Assembly (NCBI GenBank): GCA_016932715.1
Contig: JAFGCG010000090.1
Coordinates: 48,040-112,039, forward strand
DNA length: 64,000 nucleotides
Reading direction: 5' to 3'
Source of the DNA: Anaerolineales bacterium
GTDB lineage: Bacteria > Chloroflexota > Anaerolineae > Anaerolineales > Villigracilaceae
Below, piece by piece: positions 43,666 through 53,186 of this stretch; the first letter of the stretch is position 1, and the number at the start of each line of letters is the position of its first letter. The translations under genes and the position numbers were made by a program. The notes under the pieces were generated by a model, which made no database searches, was not told where the DNA came from, and saw only the letters and a list, made by a program, of their open reading frames with translations.

Positions 43666-43775
43666 GTCATGCTTCCTTCCTGTGGGGGAACGATAGCAAA
43701 GTTGTGGACATATTCTGAGTGCCATTCAACCTTGCAGTATGAGTAACTAAAAATAAATTTAGTTCTACCTAAATT

Positions 43776-43781
43776 ATTATA
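43776..43781 (-). promoter_or_regulatory. -10 box for the ICMT-like gene
   Basis: Minus-strand TATAAT in an A+T-rich stretch with an adjacent AACTAAA/TTTAGTT inverted repeat (43745-43764). Confidence 0.4.
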
Positions 43782-43903
43782 GCTGAACAGAAAAGCCCCG
43801 TCAAGGCGCGGCTCCCGGGACAGGTGTCCGATCCGGACTGGCGATACCCCTCCAGGGAGGGGGTGAATGCACTTGCTCATCGTTTGGAATGCTCGTACAA
43901 TCA

Positions 43904-43921
43904 GAGCGGTAGTTCAGTCGG
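43904..43921 (+). other. tRNA-Asp-like 5' fragment in the 405-bp gap
   Basis: GAGCGGTAGTTCAGTCGG equals the first part of a bacterial tRNA-Asp (acceptor 5' strand and D-arm), but the anticodon and T-arms do not follow. The 43666-44070 gap also holds a hairpin TGATTTGC-TAA-GCAAATCA at 44014-44032 and a GCGGCTCCCGGGACAGG-type G+C-rich block; no gene is supported. Confidence 0.35.
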
Positions 43922-44070
43922 GGTGATCCGCCTCGGGCATCAAAAAAGAGTTGTATGCAAGCCTGACACAATTTCAGCAGGGATGGCTTGCCGGGTCACC
44001 TCTGCACACCGCCTGATTTGCTAAGCAAATCATGGTTTGGTGCCCGGGAAACATAGAAATCGGGAGAGCA

Positions 44071-45057
44071 ATGCACATGACCGACCTGAAAAGTTTTGGT
44101 GAAAGTATTGTCGATAATCTTGAGCAAGTCATTGTGGGGAAGTCCCAATCTGTGGAACTGGTGGTGATCGGTTTGTTATGCCAGGGACATGTTTTGATCG
44201 AGGATGTGCCTGGGGTGGGGAAGACCATGCTGGCGCGCAGTCTGGCAAAATCATTGGACTGCACGTTCAACCGTATCCAGTTTACGCCTGACATGCTTCC
44301 GAGTGATGTCACAGGCGTTTCCATATTCAACCAGGAGACGCGCAAATTCGAGTTCCGGGCGGGACCGATCATGGGGCAGATCATCCTCGCCGATGAAGTG
44401 AATCGCGCCACGCCCAAGACACAGGCTGCTTTGCTGGAAGCGATGGAGGAGCACCAGGTCACTGTGGATGGGACGACCTATCCTCTCCCGAAACCGTTCA
44501 TGGTGCTTGCGACGCAGAATCCGATCGAGTATGAAGGGACGTTCCCTCTTCCGGAAGCCCAGCTCGATCGTTTCCTGCTGCGCGTGCGACTTGGTTATCC
44601 CAACCCGACCGAGGAGATGAAGATTCTCAATGCGCAGCAGATCCAGCATCCGATCGAGTCGTTGGAGTCCGTCGTCAAGGTCAACGATTTATTGAACGCC
44701 ATCACACAAATCCGCCAGGTGTACGTCTCGCCCGCGATCCAGCGCTACATCATCGATCTGGTGGGACGCACGCGCCAGAGCGGGGATGTCTATCTGGGCG
44801 CGAGCCCGCGCGGCAGCCTGGCGTTGTTCCGCACCGGGCAGGCGCGCGCCGCCCTGCAGGGCCGCGACCACGTCCTGCCGGATGATATCAAGGCGCTGGC
44901 GGTCCCCGTGCTCGGGCATCGCATCATTGTCTCGCCTGCGGCGCGTTTGCGTGAGCTGAGCGCGGATCGGATCGTACAGGAAATCGTCTACGCTGCCCCG
45001 GTACCCGGAGGCGACTATCATATGTCATTGAAGAAGGAAAAGGTCAAAACGCAGTGA
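44071..45057 (+). CDS. MoxR-type AAA+ ATPase
   Basis: A 328-aa MoxR ATPase: Walker [17 protein letters not shown] near 45, Walker [23 protein letters not shown] near 105, sensor 1 [25 protein letters not shown] near 150, and the C-terminal lid ([20 protein letters not shown]). MoxR proteins are chaperone-like and usually partner DUF58/von Willebrand proteins, as here. The ATG at 44071 follows GGGAG; the ORF-track start is earlier and less likely. Its stop overlaps the GTG of the DUF58 gene (GTGA). Confidence 0.92.
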   Translation: MHMTDLKSFGESIVDNLEQVIVGKSQSVELVVIGLLCQGHVLIEDVPGVGKTMLARSLAKSLDCTFNRIQFTPDMLPSDVTGVSIFNQETRKFEFRAGPIMGQIILADEVNRATPKTQAALLEAMEEHQVTVDGTTYPLPKPFMVLATQNPIEYEGTFPLPEAQLDRFLLRVRLGYPNPTEEMKILNAQQIQHPIESLESVVKVNDLLNAITQIRQVYVSPAIQRYIIDLVGRTRQSGDVYLGASPRGSLALFRTGQARAALQGRDHVLPDDIKALAVPVLGHRIIVSPAARLRELSADRIVQEIVYAAPVPGGDYHMSLKKEKVKTQ

Positions 45058-46376
45058 CACCCGGACGCATCTTTGTTCTCCTGACACTTGCCGTTGGCAC
45101 GATTGGGACGGTAGTGAACGGTGGGGTGGTGTACGTCAGGCTTCTTTATCTAAGTGTGTTGCTGCTCATGCTGGCATGGCTGTTGACCATTCCTGCGCTG
45201 CGAGGCATCCGGGTGGACAGACAGGCGCGTGCCCTGCGCGGCAGTGTGGGTGACATCTTCGAAGAGCATTTTGAGATTTCCAACTTGAGCAGGCTGCCCA
45301 AACTGTGGCTGGAGGTGGCGAACGAGACGCCCATTCCGCATGCGACCGGCTCGCGCGTGCTGACCTTTTTACGCGGAAAACAGAAGCGTATCTACACTGC
45401 CCGCACCTGGCTCACCCACCGCGGCGGGTTCCCCCTGGGACCGACCACCATCACGTCGGGTGATCCCTTCGGCATTTTCCGCGTTTCCAGAAGCCATCCG
45501 GCAATAGCTTCCCTGGTGGTCCTGCCGATGATCTTCCCTGTGGCGCAGTTTGTTTCTCCGCCGGGCTTGTTGCCGGGCGGCAAAGCGATTCGGCGCAAGT
45601 CCCTCGACATTACCCCGCATGCCACGGGCGTCCGCGAGTATGTGCCCGGCGACCCAATGAAGCGTATCCACTGGCCCACCAGCATCCGTCGCAGCCAGCT
45701 CATGGTCAAGGAGTTCGAACAGGACCCACAGGCCGAAGTCTGGTTATTCCTCGATACCAACAAGAACGTACATGTTGCCAAACCCAGTGAGGTTTATGAC
45801 GCGCCCCCGATCGATGATTTGCTTCTGCTGCGGCGGCGCAAGGTAAAGTTACCGCCCTCCACCATGGAATATTCAGCCAGCATTGCCGCCTCGCTTGCAC
45901 ATTACTTTATCGAACAGCGCCGGGCGGTTGGGCTGGTCAGCGCCTCCGAACGGACGTTCAAGGTCACGCCGGCGGAACGCAGCGAGCGTCAGGAAGCCAA
46001 AATCCTGCAGGAACTGGCATTCCTCCAGGCTGAGAGCACGTACACATTGCCGGGCCTGGTCACCGCCCAAATGGGACAATTATCGCAGGGCAGCAGCGCC
46101 ATTCTGATCACACCGATGATCTGGCCCGAGCTGTTGATCGGCGTGGATAGCCTCCAGCGGCGCAACGTGCGGCCCGTGGTCGTGATGTTGATGTCCGGTT
46201 CCTTTGGCAATCACACCAGTAATGAGGATTTGGCAAATTCCCTGATGGAGCGCAAAGTGCCTGTCTGCCGCGTCTATTGCGAAGCTGATCTCTCCGAAAC
46301 CCTTTCGAGTTTTGTGTTCAGTACTTTTTCTCAGGATGTTGTATGGCGAAGACCCGTGTTATCACACTTGACTTGA
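45054..46376 (+). CDS. DUF58 domain protein
   Basis: A 440-aa protein with two N-terminal membrane helices ([31 protein letters not shown]), then a soluble DUF58 region with the family signature [19 protein letters not shown] near 200 and a vWA-like fold after it (EVWLFLDTN). MoxR-DUF58 pairs occur in many bacteria, often with transglutaminase or vWA genes, and are linked to protein-complex maturation or cell-surface processes. The start is GTG, overlapping the moxR stop. The 34-bp overlap with the next gene suggests continued coupling. Confidence 0.85.
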   Translation: MTPGRIFVLLTLAVGTIGTVVNGGVVYVRLLYLSVLLLMLAWLLTIPALRGIRVDRQARALRGSVGDIFEEHFEISNLSRLPKLWLEVANETPIPHATGSRVLTFLRGKQKRIYTARTWLTHRGGFPLGPTTITSGDPFGIFRVSRSHPAIASLVVLPMIFPVAQFVSPPGLLPGGKAIRRKSLDITPHATGVREYVPGDPMKRIHWPTSIRRSQLMVKEFEQDPQAEVWLFLDTNKNVHVAKPSEVYDAPPIDDLLLLRRRKVKLPPSTMEYSASIAASLAHYFIEQRRAVGLVSASERTFKVTPAERSERQEAKILQELAFLQAESTYTLPGLVTAQMGQLSQGSSAILITPMIWPELLIGVDSLQRRNVRPVVVMLMSGSFGNHTSNEDLANSLMERKVPVCRVYCEADLSETLSSFVFSTFSQDVVWRRPVLSHLT

Positions 46377-47248
46377 ATTTTCAGGGGCGGCCCTATGCCA
46401 TTGCCTCCTATCTGATTCGAGCAGGAGTCGGCGTGATATTGATCGAAAGCGGACCCGGCTCGACGCGCGCGGCGCTGGAAGCGGGTCTGGCGAAAGAGGG
46501 CTTATCCCCCCGCGACGTGACCCACGTCCTGCTGACGCACATTCACCTCGACCATGCCGGGGCGGCCGGCTGGCTGGCGCGTCAGGGCGCGCAGGTCTAT
46601 GTGCATCCCGTCGGCGCACCGCACATGCTCAACCCCGATAAACTGATCGCCAGCGCGGCGCGCATCTACGGCGACAGGATGGAAACCCTCTGGGGTGAGT
46701 TCCTGCCTGTCCCCGAGGACAAGCTCCATATTCCACAGGACACGGAAGAGATCGCCATCGGGAATCTGAAGTTTGTCCCTGTCAATACACCCGGTCACGC
46801 GGAACATCATTACGCCTACCTGTTCGAAGATGTTTGTTTCTCAGGCGATGTGGGCGGAGTACGGATCCCGGGCTATCAATATTTGCGCGTCCCGATGGTC
46901 CCGCCCGAACTGCATCTGGAGCGCTGGCATGAAAGCATGAGACGCCTCCGCAGGGAGAAGTTCGCGCGCCTCGCCCCGACACACTTCGGCATTTACGATG
47001 ACCCCGAATGGCAATTGCGCGAGGTGGATAAAGCGTTGGACGACGCGGCGCGCTGGATGGAGGAAGTCATGCCTGCCGATCCTTCGATCGATGAACTGCG
47101 CCAGCTCTTCACCGAAAAGACAATGGCGGAAAATGAAACGTTGGGGTTGAGCGAAGAGGTCGTGAATGCCTATCAATTGGCAAATCCGCCCGGCATGAGC
47201 GCCGATGGGTTGATGAGATATTGGAAGAAAGTCAGGAACGCTGTATAA
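46343..47248 (+). CDS. metallo-beta-lactamase-fold hydrolase
   Basis: A 301-aa MBL-fold protein with metal ligands in THIHLDHAGAAG near 65, the NTPGHAEHHYAYL His near 152, CFSGDVGG Asp near 170, and a late His in LAPTHFGIYDD. The family hydrolyses varied substrates (glyoxalase II-like, lactonases, RNA or DNA). The C-terminal ~70 helical residues have no named motif. The ATG at 46343 lies inside the DUF58 gene with an AGGA ribosome site, so it may be co-transcribed with moxR. Specific substrate unknown. Confidence 0.85.
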   Translation: MAKTRVITLDLNFQGRPYAIASYLIRAGVGVILIESGPGSTRAALEAGLAKEGLSPRDVTHVLLTHIHLDHAGAAGWLARQGAQVYVHPVGAPHMLNPDKLIASAARIYGDRMETLWGEFLPVPEDKLHIPQDTEEIAIGNLKFVPVNTPGHAEHHYAYLFEDVCFSGDVGGVRIPGYQYLRVPMVPPELHLERWHESMRRLRREKFARLAPTHFGIYDDPEWQLREVDKALDDAARWMEEVMPADPSIDELRQLFTEKTMAENETLGLSEEVVNAYQLANPPGMSADGLMRYWKKVRNAV

Positions 47249-47252
47249 GATC

Positions 47253-47288
47253 AGGTGACTGCCACTTTCAAAGTGACAGTCACCTTTT
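47253..47288 (+). terminator. terminator after the MBL-fold gene
   Basis: AGGTGACTG and CAGTCACCT pair, with CACTTT/AAAGTG inside, then TTTTC. Confidence 0.75.
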
Positions 47289-47387
47289 CATTTGGAGCTG
47301 TTTTTCGTTTTTATTCCTTGACCAGAAGTGCATTGTGTCACATTGAACGCATGATTCTTGCAACAGCACAGAATTTGCCTGACAAGT

Positions 47388-47393
47388 TATACT
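47388..47393 (+). promoter_or_regulatory. -10 box of argF
   Basis: TATACT 18 nt before the ATG; the short leader carries GAGGAG at 47401. The -35 is not clear. Confidence 0.35.
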
Positions 47394-47411
47394 TAGACCA
47401 GAGGAGTTTTC

Positions 47412-48335
47412 ATGAAACATTTTCTTGCCATCTCAGATCTATCCCCGGGGGAAGTGCAGGACCTGCTCGACCTCGCTATCAAACTTAAACAGGAATATTT
47501 CACGCAAGGCAACCCGCCCTATTTCAAGGGCAAAGTTCTCGGCATGATCTTCCAGAAGCCCAGCCTGCGGACGCGCGTCTCGTTCGACATGGCGATGCGT
47601 CACTGCGGGGGCGATGCGCTCTATCTCTCGCCGAACGAGATCGGCCTGGGCAAGCGCGAAACGACTGCCGATATTGCCCGCGTCCTCTCTGGCTATGTCC
47701 AGGCCTTGATGGCGCGTGTCTTCGATCACGCGCACGTGCTGGACCTGGCGAAGTGGTCCGACATCCCTGTCGTCAATGGTTTGAGCGATTACAACCATCC
47801 CTGCCAGGGCATGGCAGACGCCATGACGATCCAGGAGAAGTTCGGCAAAGCCAGAGGCTTGAACGTGGCGTATGTGGGCGATGCGAATAATGTGGCGGTT
47901 TCGCTGATGCACGTCTGCGCGAAATTGGGCTGGAATTTTACGATTGCGAATCCCGAGGGGTACGATCTCAATGCCAAAGCCGTCGGGGTCGCAAAGGATA
48001 TTTCCGAGGAAACCGGCAGCAAATTGATGTTCCTGCGTGACCCGCATGAGGCTGTCAGAGAGGCGCAGGTCATCTACACCGATACCTGGACCTCGATGGG
48101 GCAGGAGGAGGAGACTGCCAGGCGCGAGAAGGTCTTCCCGCCGTACCAGGTCAATGCGAAGCTGGTCGGGGAAGCGGATAAGGATGTGATCGTGATGCAC
48201 TGCCTGCCGGCGCATCGCAACCAGGAGTTGACCGACGATGTGGCGGACGGTCCCCATTCCGTGATCTTCCCGCAGGCGCATAACCGTTTGCATGCGCAAA
48301 AGGCGATCCTGGCCAGACTTTTCGGCGTGGCTTAA
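47412..48335 (+). CDS. argF: ornithine carbamoyltransferase
   Basis: A 307-aa enzyme with the transcarbamylase fold: carbamoyl-phosphate motif KPSLRTRVSF near 50, SDYNHPCQGMADAM near 125, and the ornithine-loop MHCLPAHRNQE near 255. It converts ornithine and carbamoyl phosphate to citrulline for arginine synthesis, or the reverse in arginine breakdown. GAGGAG precedes the ATG. It is followed, after a gap with a REP-like hairpin, by an ornithine-type aminotransferase, so ornithine metabolism is grouped here. Confidence 0.93.
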   Translation: MKHFLAISDLSPGEVQDLLDLAIKLKQEYFTQGNPPYFKGKVLGMIFQKPSLRTRVSFDMAMRHCGGDALYLSPNEIGLGKRETTADIARVLSGYVQALMARVFDHAHVLDLAKWSDIPVVNGLSDYNHPCQGMADAMTIQEKFGKARGLNVAYVGDANNVAVSLMHVCAKLGWNFTIANPEGYDLNAKAVGVAKDISEETGSKLMFLRDPHEAVREAQVIYTDTWTSMGQEEETARREKVFPPYQVNAKLVGEADKDVIVMHCLPAHRNQELTDDVADGPHSVIFPQAHNRLHAQKAILARLFGVA

Positions 48336-48405
48336 GGGATTCAAACACAAAGGACACGAAGAACACCAAGGTTTTTTCTTTTCCCTTTTATCTTTCCTTT
48401 GTGAC

Positions 48406-48435
48406 CTCCCCGGCACTTGCGCCCGGGGCAAGTGT
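48406..48435. repeat. REP-like hairpin, copy 2
   Basis: CACTTG and CAAGTG pair around CGCCCGGGG. It differs at three of 30 positions from the copy at 7.5 kb, and the paired changes keep the stem. Flanking words (acacgaagaacaccaaggt, cccttcgtggtt) resemble common dispersed repeats. Confidence 0.55.
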
Positions 48436-48465
48436 AGTGCCCTTCGTGGTTAAAAAGGTGAATTC

Positions 48466-49668
48466 ATGAATACAAAAGATTTTATTGGTTTAGAGGAGCA
48501 ATACGGCGCACATAACTATCATCCGCTGGATGTGGTGGTCGCGCGGGCGGAAGGCGTCTGGGTCTACGACGTGGAGGGCAACAAATATCTCGATTGCCTT
48601 TCCGCTTATTCCGCGCTCAATCAGGGACACGTCCATCCGAAAATACTGAATGCCATGCTGGAACAGGCGCAAAGGGTCACGCTGACCTCACGCGCCTTCC
48701 GCAACGACCAGCTGCCGCTCCTTTACCAGGAACTCTCGGAGATGACGGGGTATGAAATGTCCCTGCCGATGAACAGCGGCGCGGAGGCGGTCGAGACGGC
48801 CCTCAAGCTGGCGCGCAAGTGGGCGTATCGCGTCAAAGGCGTGCCGCGCCACCAGGCTGAGATCATCACCGCGCAGGGCAACTTCCACGGGCGGACGATC
48901 TCCATCGTGACCTTCTCCACGGAATCGACCTATCGTGAGGACTTCGGTCCATTCACGCCCGGGTTTGTGAACATCCCGTATGGCGATGCGGCGGCCATCG
49001 AAAAAGCGATCACACCCAATACCGCGGCAGTCCTGCTCGAGCCGATCCAGGGCGAAGGCGGAGTCATCATCCCGCCGGCGGGTTATCTCAAGCGGGTTGC
49101 GGAAATCTGCAGGAAGAATAATGTCCTGTTGATGCTGGATGAAATTCAAACGGGCCTGGGCCGGACCGGGAAGCTGTTCGCCGCGCAGCATGAGAATGTC
49201 CGCCCGGATGTGACGATCATCGGCAAGGCTCTTTCCGGCGGCTTTTATCCCGTGTCGGCGGTGCTGGCGGACAAAGCCCTGCTGGGACTCTTTACGCCGG
49301 GGGAGCACGGATCCACCTTCGGCGGGAATCCGCTTGGGGCAGCCATCGCACGCGCCGCCCTGCGCGTGATCCGCGAAGAGAAATTAGCGGAACGTTCCCA
49401 GGAGTTGGGGCAGTACCTGCTGGAGCAGTTATCCGAGATCCCAAGTCCGCACGTGAGGGAAGTGCGCGGCAAGGGGCTCTTTATTGGCATCGAACTGAAA
49501 CCGGAAGCAAGGGGCGCCCGCAGGTTCTGCGAAGCGCTGCAGGCGCGCGGCATTCTTGCCAAAGAGACGCATGAACATGTCATCCGTTTTGCGCCGCCCC
49601 TCGTGATCGATAGAGAGACGATTGATTGGGCGCTGCCCTTCATTCGTGAAGTTCTGAATATGAAGTAA
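48466..49668 (+). CDS. rocD: ornithine--oxo-acid transaminase
   Basis: A 400-aa class III aminotransferase of the ornithine delta-transaminase type: [16 protein letters not shown] at the N-terminus, [17 protein letters not shown] near 100, FHGRTISIV near 140, cofactor Asp in [13 protein letters not shown] near 225, PLP lysine in [12 protein letters not shown] near 255. It converts ornithine and 2-oxoglutarate to glutamate semialdehyde and glutamate. Adjacency to argF supports the assignment over acetylornithine aminotransferase. Confidence 0.9.
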   Translation: MNTKDFIGLEEQYGAHNYHPLDVVVARAEGVWVYDVEGNKYLDCLSAYSALNQGHVHPKILNAMLEQAQRVTLTSRAFRNDQLPLLYQELSEMTGYEMSLPMNSGAEAVETALKLARKWAYRVKGVPRHQAEIITAQGNFHGRTISIVTFSTESTYREDFGPFTPGFVNIPYGDAAAIEKAITPNTAAVLLEPIQGEGGVIIPPAGYLKRVAEICRKNNVLLMLDEIQTGLGRTGKLFAAQHENVRPDVTIIGKALSGGFYPVSAVLADKALLGLFTPGEHGSTFGGNPLGAAIARAALRVIREEKLAERSQELGQYLLEQLSEIPSPHVREVRGKGLFIGIELKPEARGARRFCEALQARGILAKETHEHVIRFAPPLVIDRETIDWALPFIREVLNMK

Positions 49669-49726
49669 ATTACAGGCCTAAGGATATGCTCTGCGAAAAT
49701 CCTTGGGGTCCGTACATGGAGGCCCT

Positions 49727-50824
49727 ATGAACATTGGTATTCCAAAGGAAAGACGCCCGTTCGAGGAGCGGGTGGGTCTCTCTCCAATCGGGGTGGAACT
49801 TCTGACCCAGCGCGGGCACCAGGTGTACGTTGAGCATCAGGCGGGTGTGGGGGCGGGGTTCGAAGACCGGGAGTTCGAAGCGGCTGGGGCGCGCCTTGTC
49901 TATTCTCCGGAGGAGGTCTTCGTCCGCGCGGACCTGATGCTCAAGGTGGCGCGTCCGACCAGGCAGGAGTTGGATTGGCTGCGTCCGAACACTGTGCTTG
50001 CCGGTCAGCTGCACCTGGCAGCCACGCGCGAGGACAAGATCGAAGTTTTGCTCCAGAAGAAGATCACTGCCATCGCGTACGAGCAAATCCAGGCCGCCGA
50101 TGGTTCTTTGCCTGTCCTGCGCCCATTCAGCCAGATCGGTGGAAAGATGGCGGCATCGATTGCCGCGCTCCTGCTTCAAAATAATTGGGGCGGAAGGGGC
50201 ATGCTATTGGGCGGCATTCCCGGTGTGCCGCCGGCCGAGGTTGTGATTCTGGGCGGCGGCGTGGTTGGGATGTGCGCCACCTATGCCTTCCTGGGTCTGG
50301 GCGCGCATGTAACCGTGATCGATAGGGATATGAATATATTGCAGCAGGTTGCCAATCGTTTTCCGAATGTTGTGACGATGATCTCCATCAAGCGTAATAT
50401 AGAGAAAGCGACGGCTTATGCCGATGTGGTAGTCGGCGCGGTGCTGATTTCCGGCGAGCGCACGCCGATCCTGATCACACGGGAAATGATGCGTGCCATG
50501 AAGCCGCGCTCGGTCTTCATCGATGTGAGCATCGACCAGGGTGGCTGTTCCGAAACCTCGCGTCCCACCATGCATGACCACGCAACCTATGTGGAAGAAG
50601 GCGTGATCCATTATTGTGTTCCCAATATGCCCGGTGTGGTTGCCCGCACGGCGACGCACGCGTTCGTCAATGCAGCTATGCCCTACATTTTGGAAATTGC
50701 TGATTTGGGTCCCGAGAAAGCCATTGCACAGAATCCCGCGCTGGAGAAGGCGGTCAATACGCATAATGGAGAGTTGGTCCACCTGACGCGTCTGTCTGAA
50801 GGAGGCCAAAATGGACTGGACTAG
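49727..50824 (+). CDS. ald: alanine dehydrogenase
   Basis: A 365-aa enzyme (typical ~370). The N-terminus MNIGIPKERRPFEERVGLSP and the NAD-binding VVILGGGVVGMCATYAFLGLGA near 170 define the alanine dehydrogenase/transhydrogenase family; DVSIDQGGCSETSRPT and HYCVPNMPGVVARTAT follow. It interconverts alanine with pyruvate and ammonia using NAD. The ATG at 49727 follows GGAGG; the ORF-track start is 24 bp earlier. The stop overlaps the CoA-transferase gene by 14 bp. Confidence 0.93.
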   Translation: MNIGIPKERRPFEERVGLSPIGVELLTQRGHQVYVEHQAGVGAGFEDREFEAAGARLVYSPEEVFVRADLMLKVARPTRQELDWLRPNTVLAGQLHLAATREDKIEVLLQKKITAIAYEQIQAADGSLPVLRPFSQIGGKMAASIAALLLQNNWGGRGMLLGGIPGVPPAEVVILGGGVVGMCATYAFLGLGAHVTVIDRDMNILQQVANRFPNVVTMISIKRNIEKATAYADVVVGAVLISGERTPILITREMMRAMKPRSVFIDVSIDQGGCSETSRPTMHDHATYVEEGVIHYCVPNMPGVVARTATHAFVNAAMPYILEIADLGPEKAIAQNPALEKAVNTHNGELVHLTRLSEGGQNGLD

Positions 50825-52121
50825 CATTTACCAGTCGCGGATCACGACAGCCGAGGAGGCTGTGCGCGTGATCAAATCCGGGATGCGCATCTTTCTGACC
50901 GGCAACGTATCGGTGCCGCAAAAGGCACTGGGCGCTCTGGTGGAATACGCGCCCAATCTTCACGATGTCGAGATCTGCCAGGCGCTGACGATCGGTTCTG
51001 CCGATTACGTAAAACCAGACATGGAAGGCCATTTGCGCGTCAACACGCTCTTCATCAGCCACAACGTTCGCAAGGCTGTCCATGAAGGGCGTGCAGATTT
51101 TACCCCTGTGTTGCTTTCTGAATTTCCACTGCTCTTCAAACGCGGCATCCTGCCGGTTGATGTTGCTGTCATCCACGTCTCTCGACCGGATGAGCATGGA
51201 TTTTGCAGTCTGGGTGTGGAAGTGGGCCTCACCAAATCGCCGGCTGAATCGGCAAAAATCATCATCGCCGAGGTCAACCAGCAGATGCCGCGTACCCTGG
51301 GTGATTCCTTCATCCATGTCAGCCGTTTGAATCACATCATTCCGGTCGATTACCCTATCGTTGAAATGCCGATGACAGAGGAAGGTAATTCGGAAGTTGT
51401 TGAAAAGATCGCCGGTTTCGTTGCCGAATTGATCCCGGATGGTGCGACCATGCAGTTAGGCATCGGCGCGATCCCGGATGCCGTCTTGAGGTATCTGCGC
51501 CATAAAAAGGACCTTGGTGTTCACAGTGAGATGTTTTCTGACGGTATCATTGATCTTGTGAATGAAGGCATATTGACCAATGCCCGCAAGACGTTACATC
51601 CCGGAAAGATCATTGTTGGGTTCATGCTTGGCACACAAAAGCTGTATAAATGGTCGGATGATAACCCGCTGATCGAAATGCACCGCACGGAATACGTCAA
51701 CGATCCGTTTGTGATCGCGCAAAATGAACGCATGGTAGCGATCAATTCTGCCATCGAAGTCGATCTGACCGGACAGGTATGCGCGGACAGCATTGGACCC
51801 AAACTCTATAGCGGCGTCGGCGGACAGCTTGATTTTATCTATGGCGCTTCGCGTTCCAAGGACGGCGTGCCGATCATCGCCTTGCCGAGCACAACAACGC
51901 TGCGGGATGGAACGCCTGTCACTCGGATTGCCGCCATGCTCAAACCGGGCGCGGGTGTGGTCACCAGCCGTAACCATGTACACTATGTGGTTACCGAATA
52001 CGGTGTTGCCGACCTATACGGCAAGACCATTCGGCAGCGGGCGCGGCAGTTGATCGGTATCGCGCACCCCGATTTCCGCCCGGATCTTGAAAAACAGGCA
52101 GCGGAATTGCATTACCTGTAA
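50811..52121 (+). CDS. acetyl-CoA hydrolase / 4-hydroxybutyrate CoA-transferase family
   Basis: A 436-aa member of the Cat1/AbfT CoA-transferase family. The catalytic glutamate is probably in LGVHSEMFSDGIIDLV near 240, and conserved blocks include MQLGIGAIPDAVL, GGQLDFIYGASRSKDG and VVTEYGVADLYGKTIRQRA. It transfers CoA between acetate and an acid such as 4-hydroxybutyrate, butyrate or propionate. It is coupled to alanine dehydrogenase, suggesting amino-acid fermentation with acyl-CoA energy conservation. Confidence 0.88.
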   Translation: MDWTSIYQSRITTAEEAVRVIKSGMRIFLTGNVSVPQKALGALVEYAPNLHDVEICQALTIGSADYVKPDMEGHLRVNTLFISHNVRKAVHEGRADFTPVLLSEFPLLFKRGILPVDVAVIHVSRPDEHGFCSLGVEVGLTKSPAESAKIIIAEVNQQMPRTLGDSFIHVSRLNHIIPVDYPIVEMPMTEEGNSEVVEKIAGFVAELIPDGATMQLGIGAIPDAVLRYLRHKKDLGVHSEMFSDGIIDLVNEGILTNARKTLHPGKIIVGFMLGTQKLYKWSDDNPLIEMHRTEYVNDPFVIAQNERMVAINSAIEVDLTGQVCADSIGPKLYSGVGGQLDFIYGASRSKDGVPIIALPSTTTLRDGTPVTRIAAMLKPGAGVVTSRNHVHYVVTEYGVADLYGKTIRQRARQLIGIAHPDFRPDLEKQAAELHYL

Positions 52122-52151
52122 CAGTAAAAAAACACTTTGCAATAGTGTTAG

Positions 52152-52192
52152 TTGACGGCTGGTGCTCCCGTGCTTATGATTGAACAGTCATA
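52152..52192 (+). promoter_or_regulatory. promoter with inverted repeat upstream of gene 52202
   Basis: TTGACG (52152-52157), a 17-bp spacer and TATGAT (52175-52180) make a near-consensus promoter. TATGATTG and CAGTCATA (52175-52192) form an almost perfect inverted repeat across the -10 and start point, a likely operator. A small AACACT/AGTGTT hairpin before it may end the CoA-transferase transcript. Confidence 0.65.
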
Positions 52193-52201
52193 GGCACATC
52201 A

Positions 52202-53176
52202 ATGCCGGACCTCTCAGCCTTCATCCCTGAAATTCATCGGGACATTTCCTCAGGTTATGTGGAAACGTTGATTCAGGCACGGCGGGAGGAACTCTTTACC
52301 GGCTTAATGCGCCTGCATTGTCCCTCAGGGGAAAACCTGGTGTTCACTTTTCTGGAGGGGGTACAGCAAAAGCTTTATCGCTGTCTCGAAAATACAGTCG
52401 ATGTGATTCCCAGGCAACTTTGGTTTGACACATTCAATCGCTCGAGCATGTCAGCCGGTTTTTTGCCGCTTCCTGTCGAGGCGATGCGCTTCACGCGCGT
52501 TGCCTATGAGGCGTCTGTCGTTCGTGTGGAAACGTCGACCCTGGCACCGGGGGAATTGATCGATAGCGCCCGAAAGTGGGCTGCCGGGCCGGAGCCCGGT
52601 CTCGTTCATATGCAGAATGCTGCGGTCAATAAGTTTTGCCTGATTGCGGGCCACGCAACCCCGGTCATCGAAGAATTATCTTTTGGGGCTGGGGGGGTGC
52701 GCTTCGCAATAAACGATGCATCCTTCTCACAGACACTGCCAAGGGCCGACTATCACGTTACACGCTATGTCGGCAATTGTGAGGATGAAGCCTGGCGCCA
52801 GTATGAATTGCGGCTCACTTTCACCGCTCTGTTTCGGATGCTGATGAGCCGGTTCAATGAGTTGGCGGGCCGCGCCCTGACAGGCCGATTGTGCGAGCGG
52901 CTATCGATCTGGGCAGCCGAGCATGGCTGGAATGTTGCCATTACCAGCAATGGGATCGTGAATCGCCAGTATTTTGAATCGCTTGAAAGCGCAGTGGGAT
53001 TCTATGTCGACCTTATCCGCTGTTTTCAATCTGAAGCAATGCCTGCCCTGGGCGCCCGTATGGTGGATGGAATCTCGCACGACGTTTTGATCAGGCTGGA
53101 TCCTTATCGCCGTGAACTCCTGAACCGGCACATCTTTAGTCAGCCCGGTGTCGGGCATGTCACCGGTGCAAGGTAG
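52202..53176 (+). CDS. uncharacterised protein, DUF4388-like N-terminus
   Basis: A 324-aa protein I do not recognise as a whole. The first ~60 residues (ARREELFTGLMRLHCPSGENLVFTF) weakly resemble DUF4388/PatA-type domains found in signalling and gliding-regulation proteins. The rest is mixed alpha/beta (LPLPVEAMRFTRVAYEASVV, LTFTALFRMLMSRFNELAG) with no membrane helix or signal peptide. It has its own promoter, and the next gene begins 10 bp after its stop. It may be a signalling partner of that membrane protein. Confidence 0.6.
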   Translation: MPDLSAFIPEIHRDISSGYVETLIQARREELFTGLMRLHCPSGENLVFTFLEGVQQKLYRCLENTVDVIPRQLWFDTFNRSSMSAGFLPLPVEAMRFTRVAYEASVVRVETSTLAPGELIDSARKWAAGPEPGLVHMQNAAVNKFCLIAGHATPVIEELSFGAGGVRFAINDASFSQTLPRADYHVTRYVGNCEDEAWRQYELRLTFTALFRMLMSRFNELAGRALTGRLCERLSIWAAEHGWNVAITSNGIVNRQYFESLESAVGFYVDLIRCFQSEAMPALGARMVDGISHDVLIRLDPYRRELLNRHIFSQPGVGHVTGAR

Positions 53177-53186
53177 AGGTAAAAAT

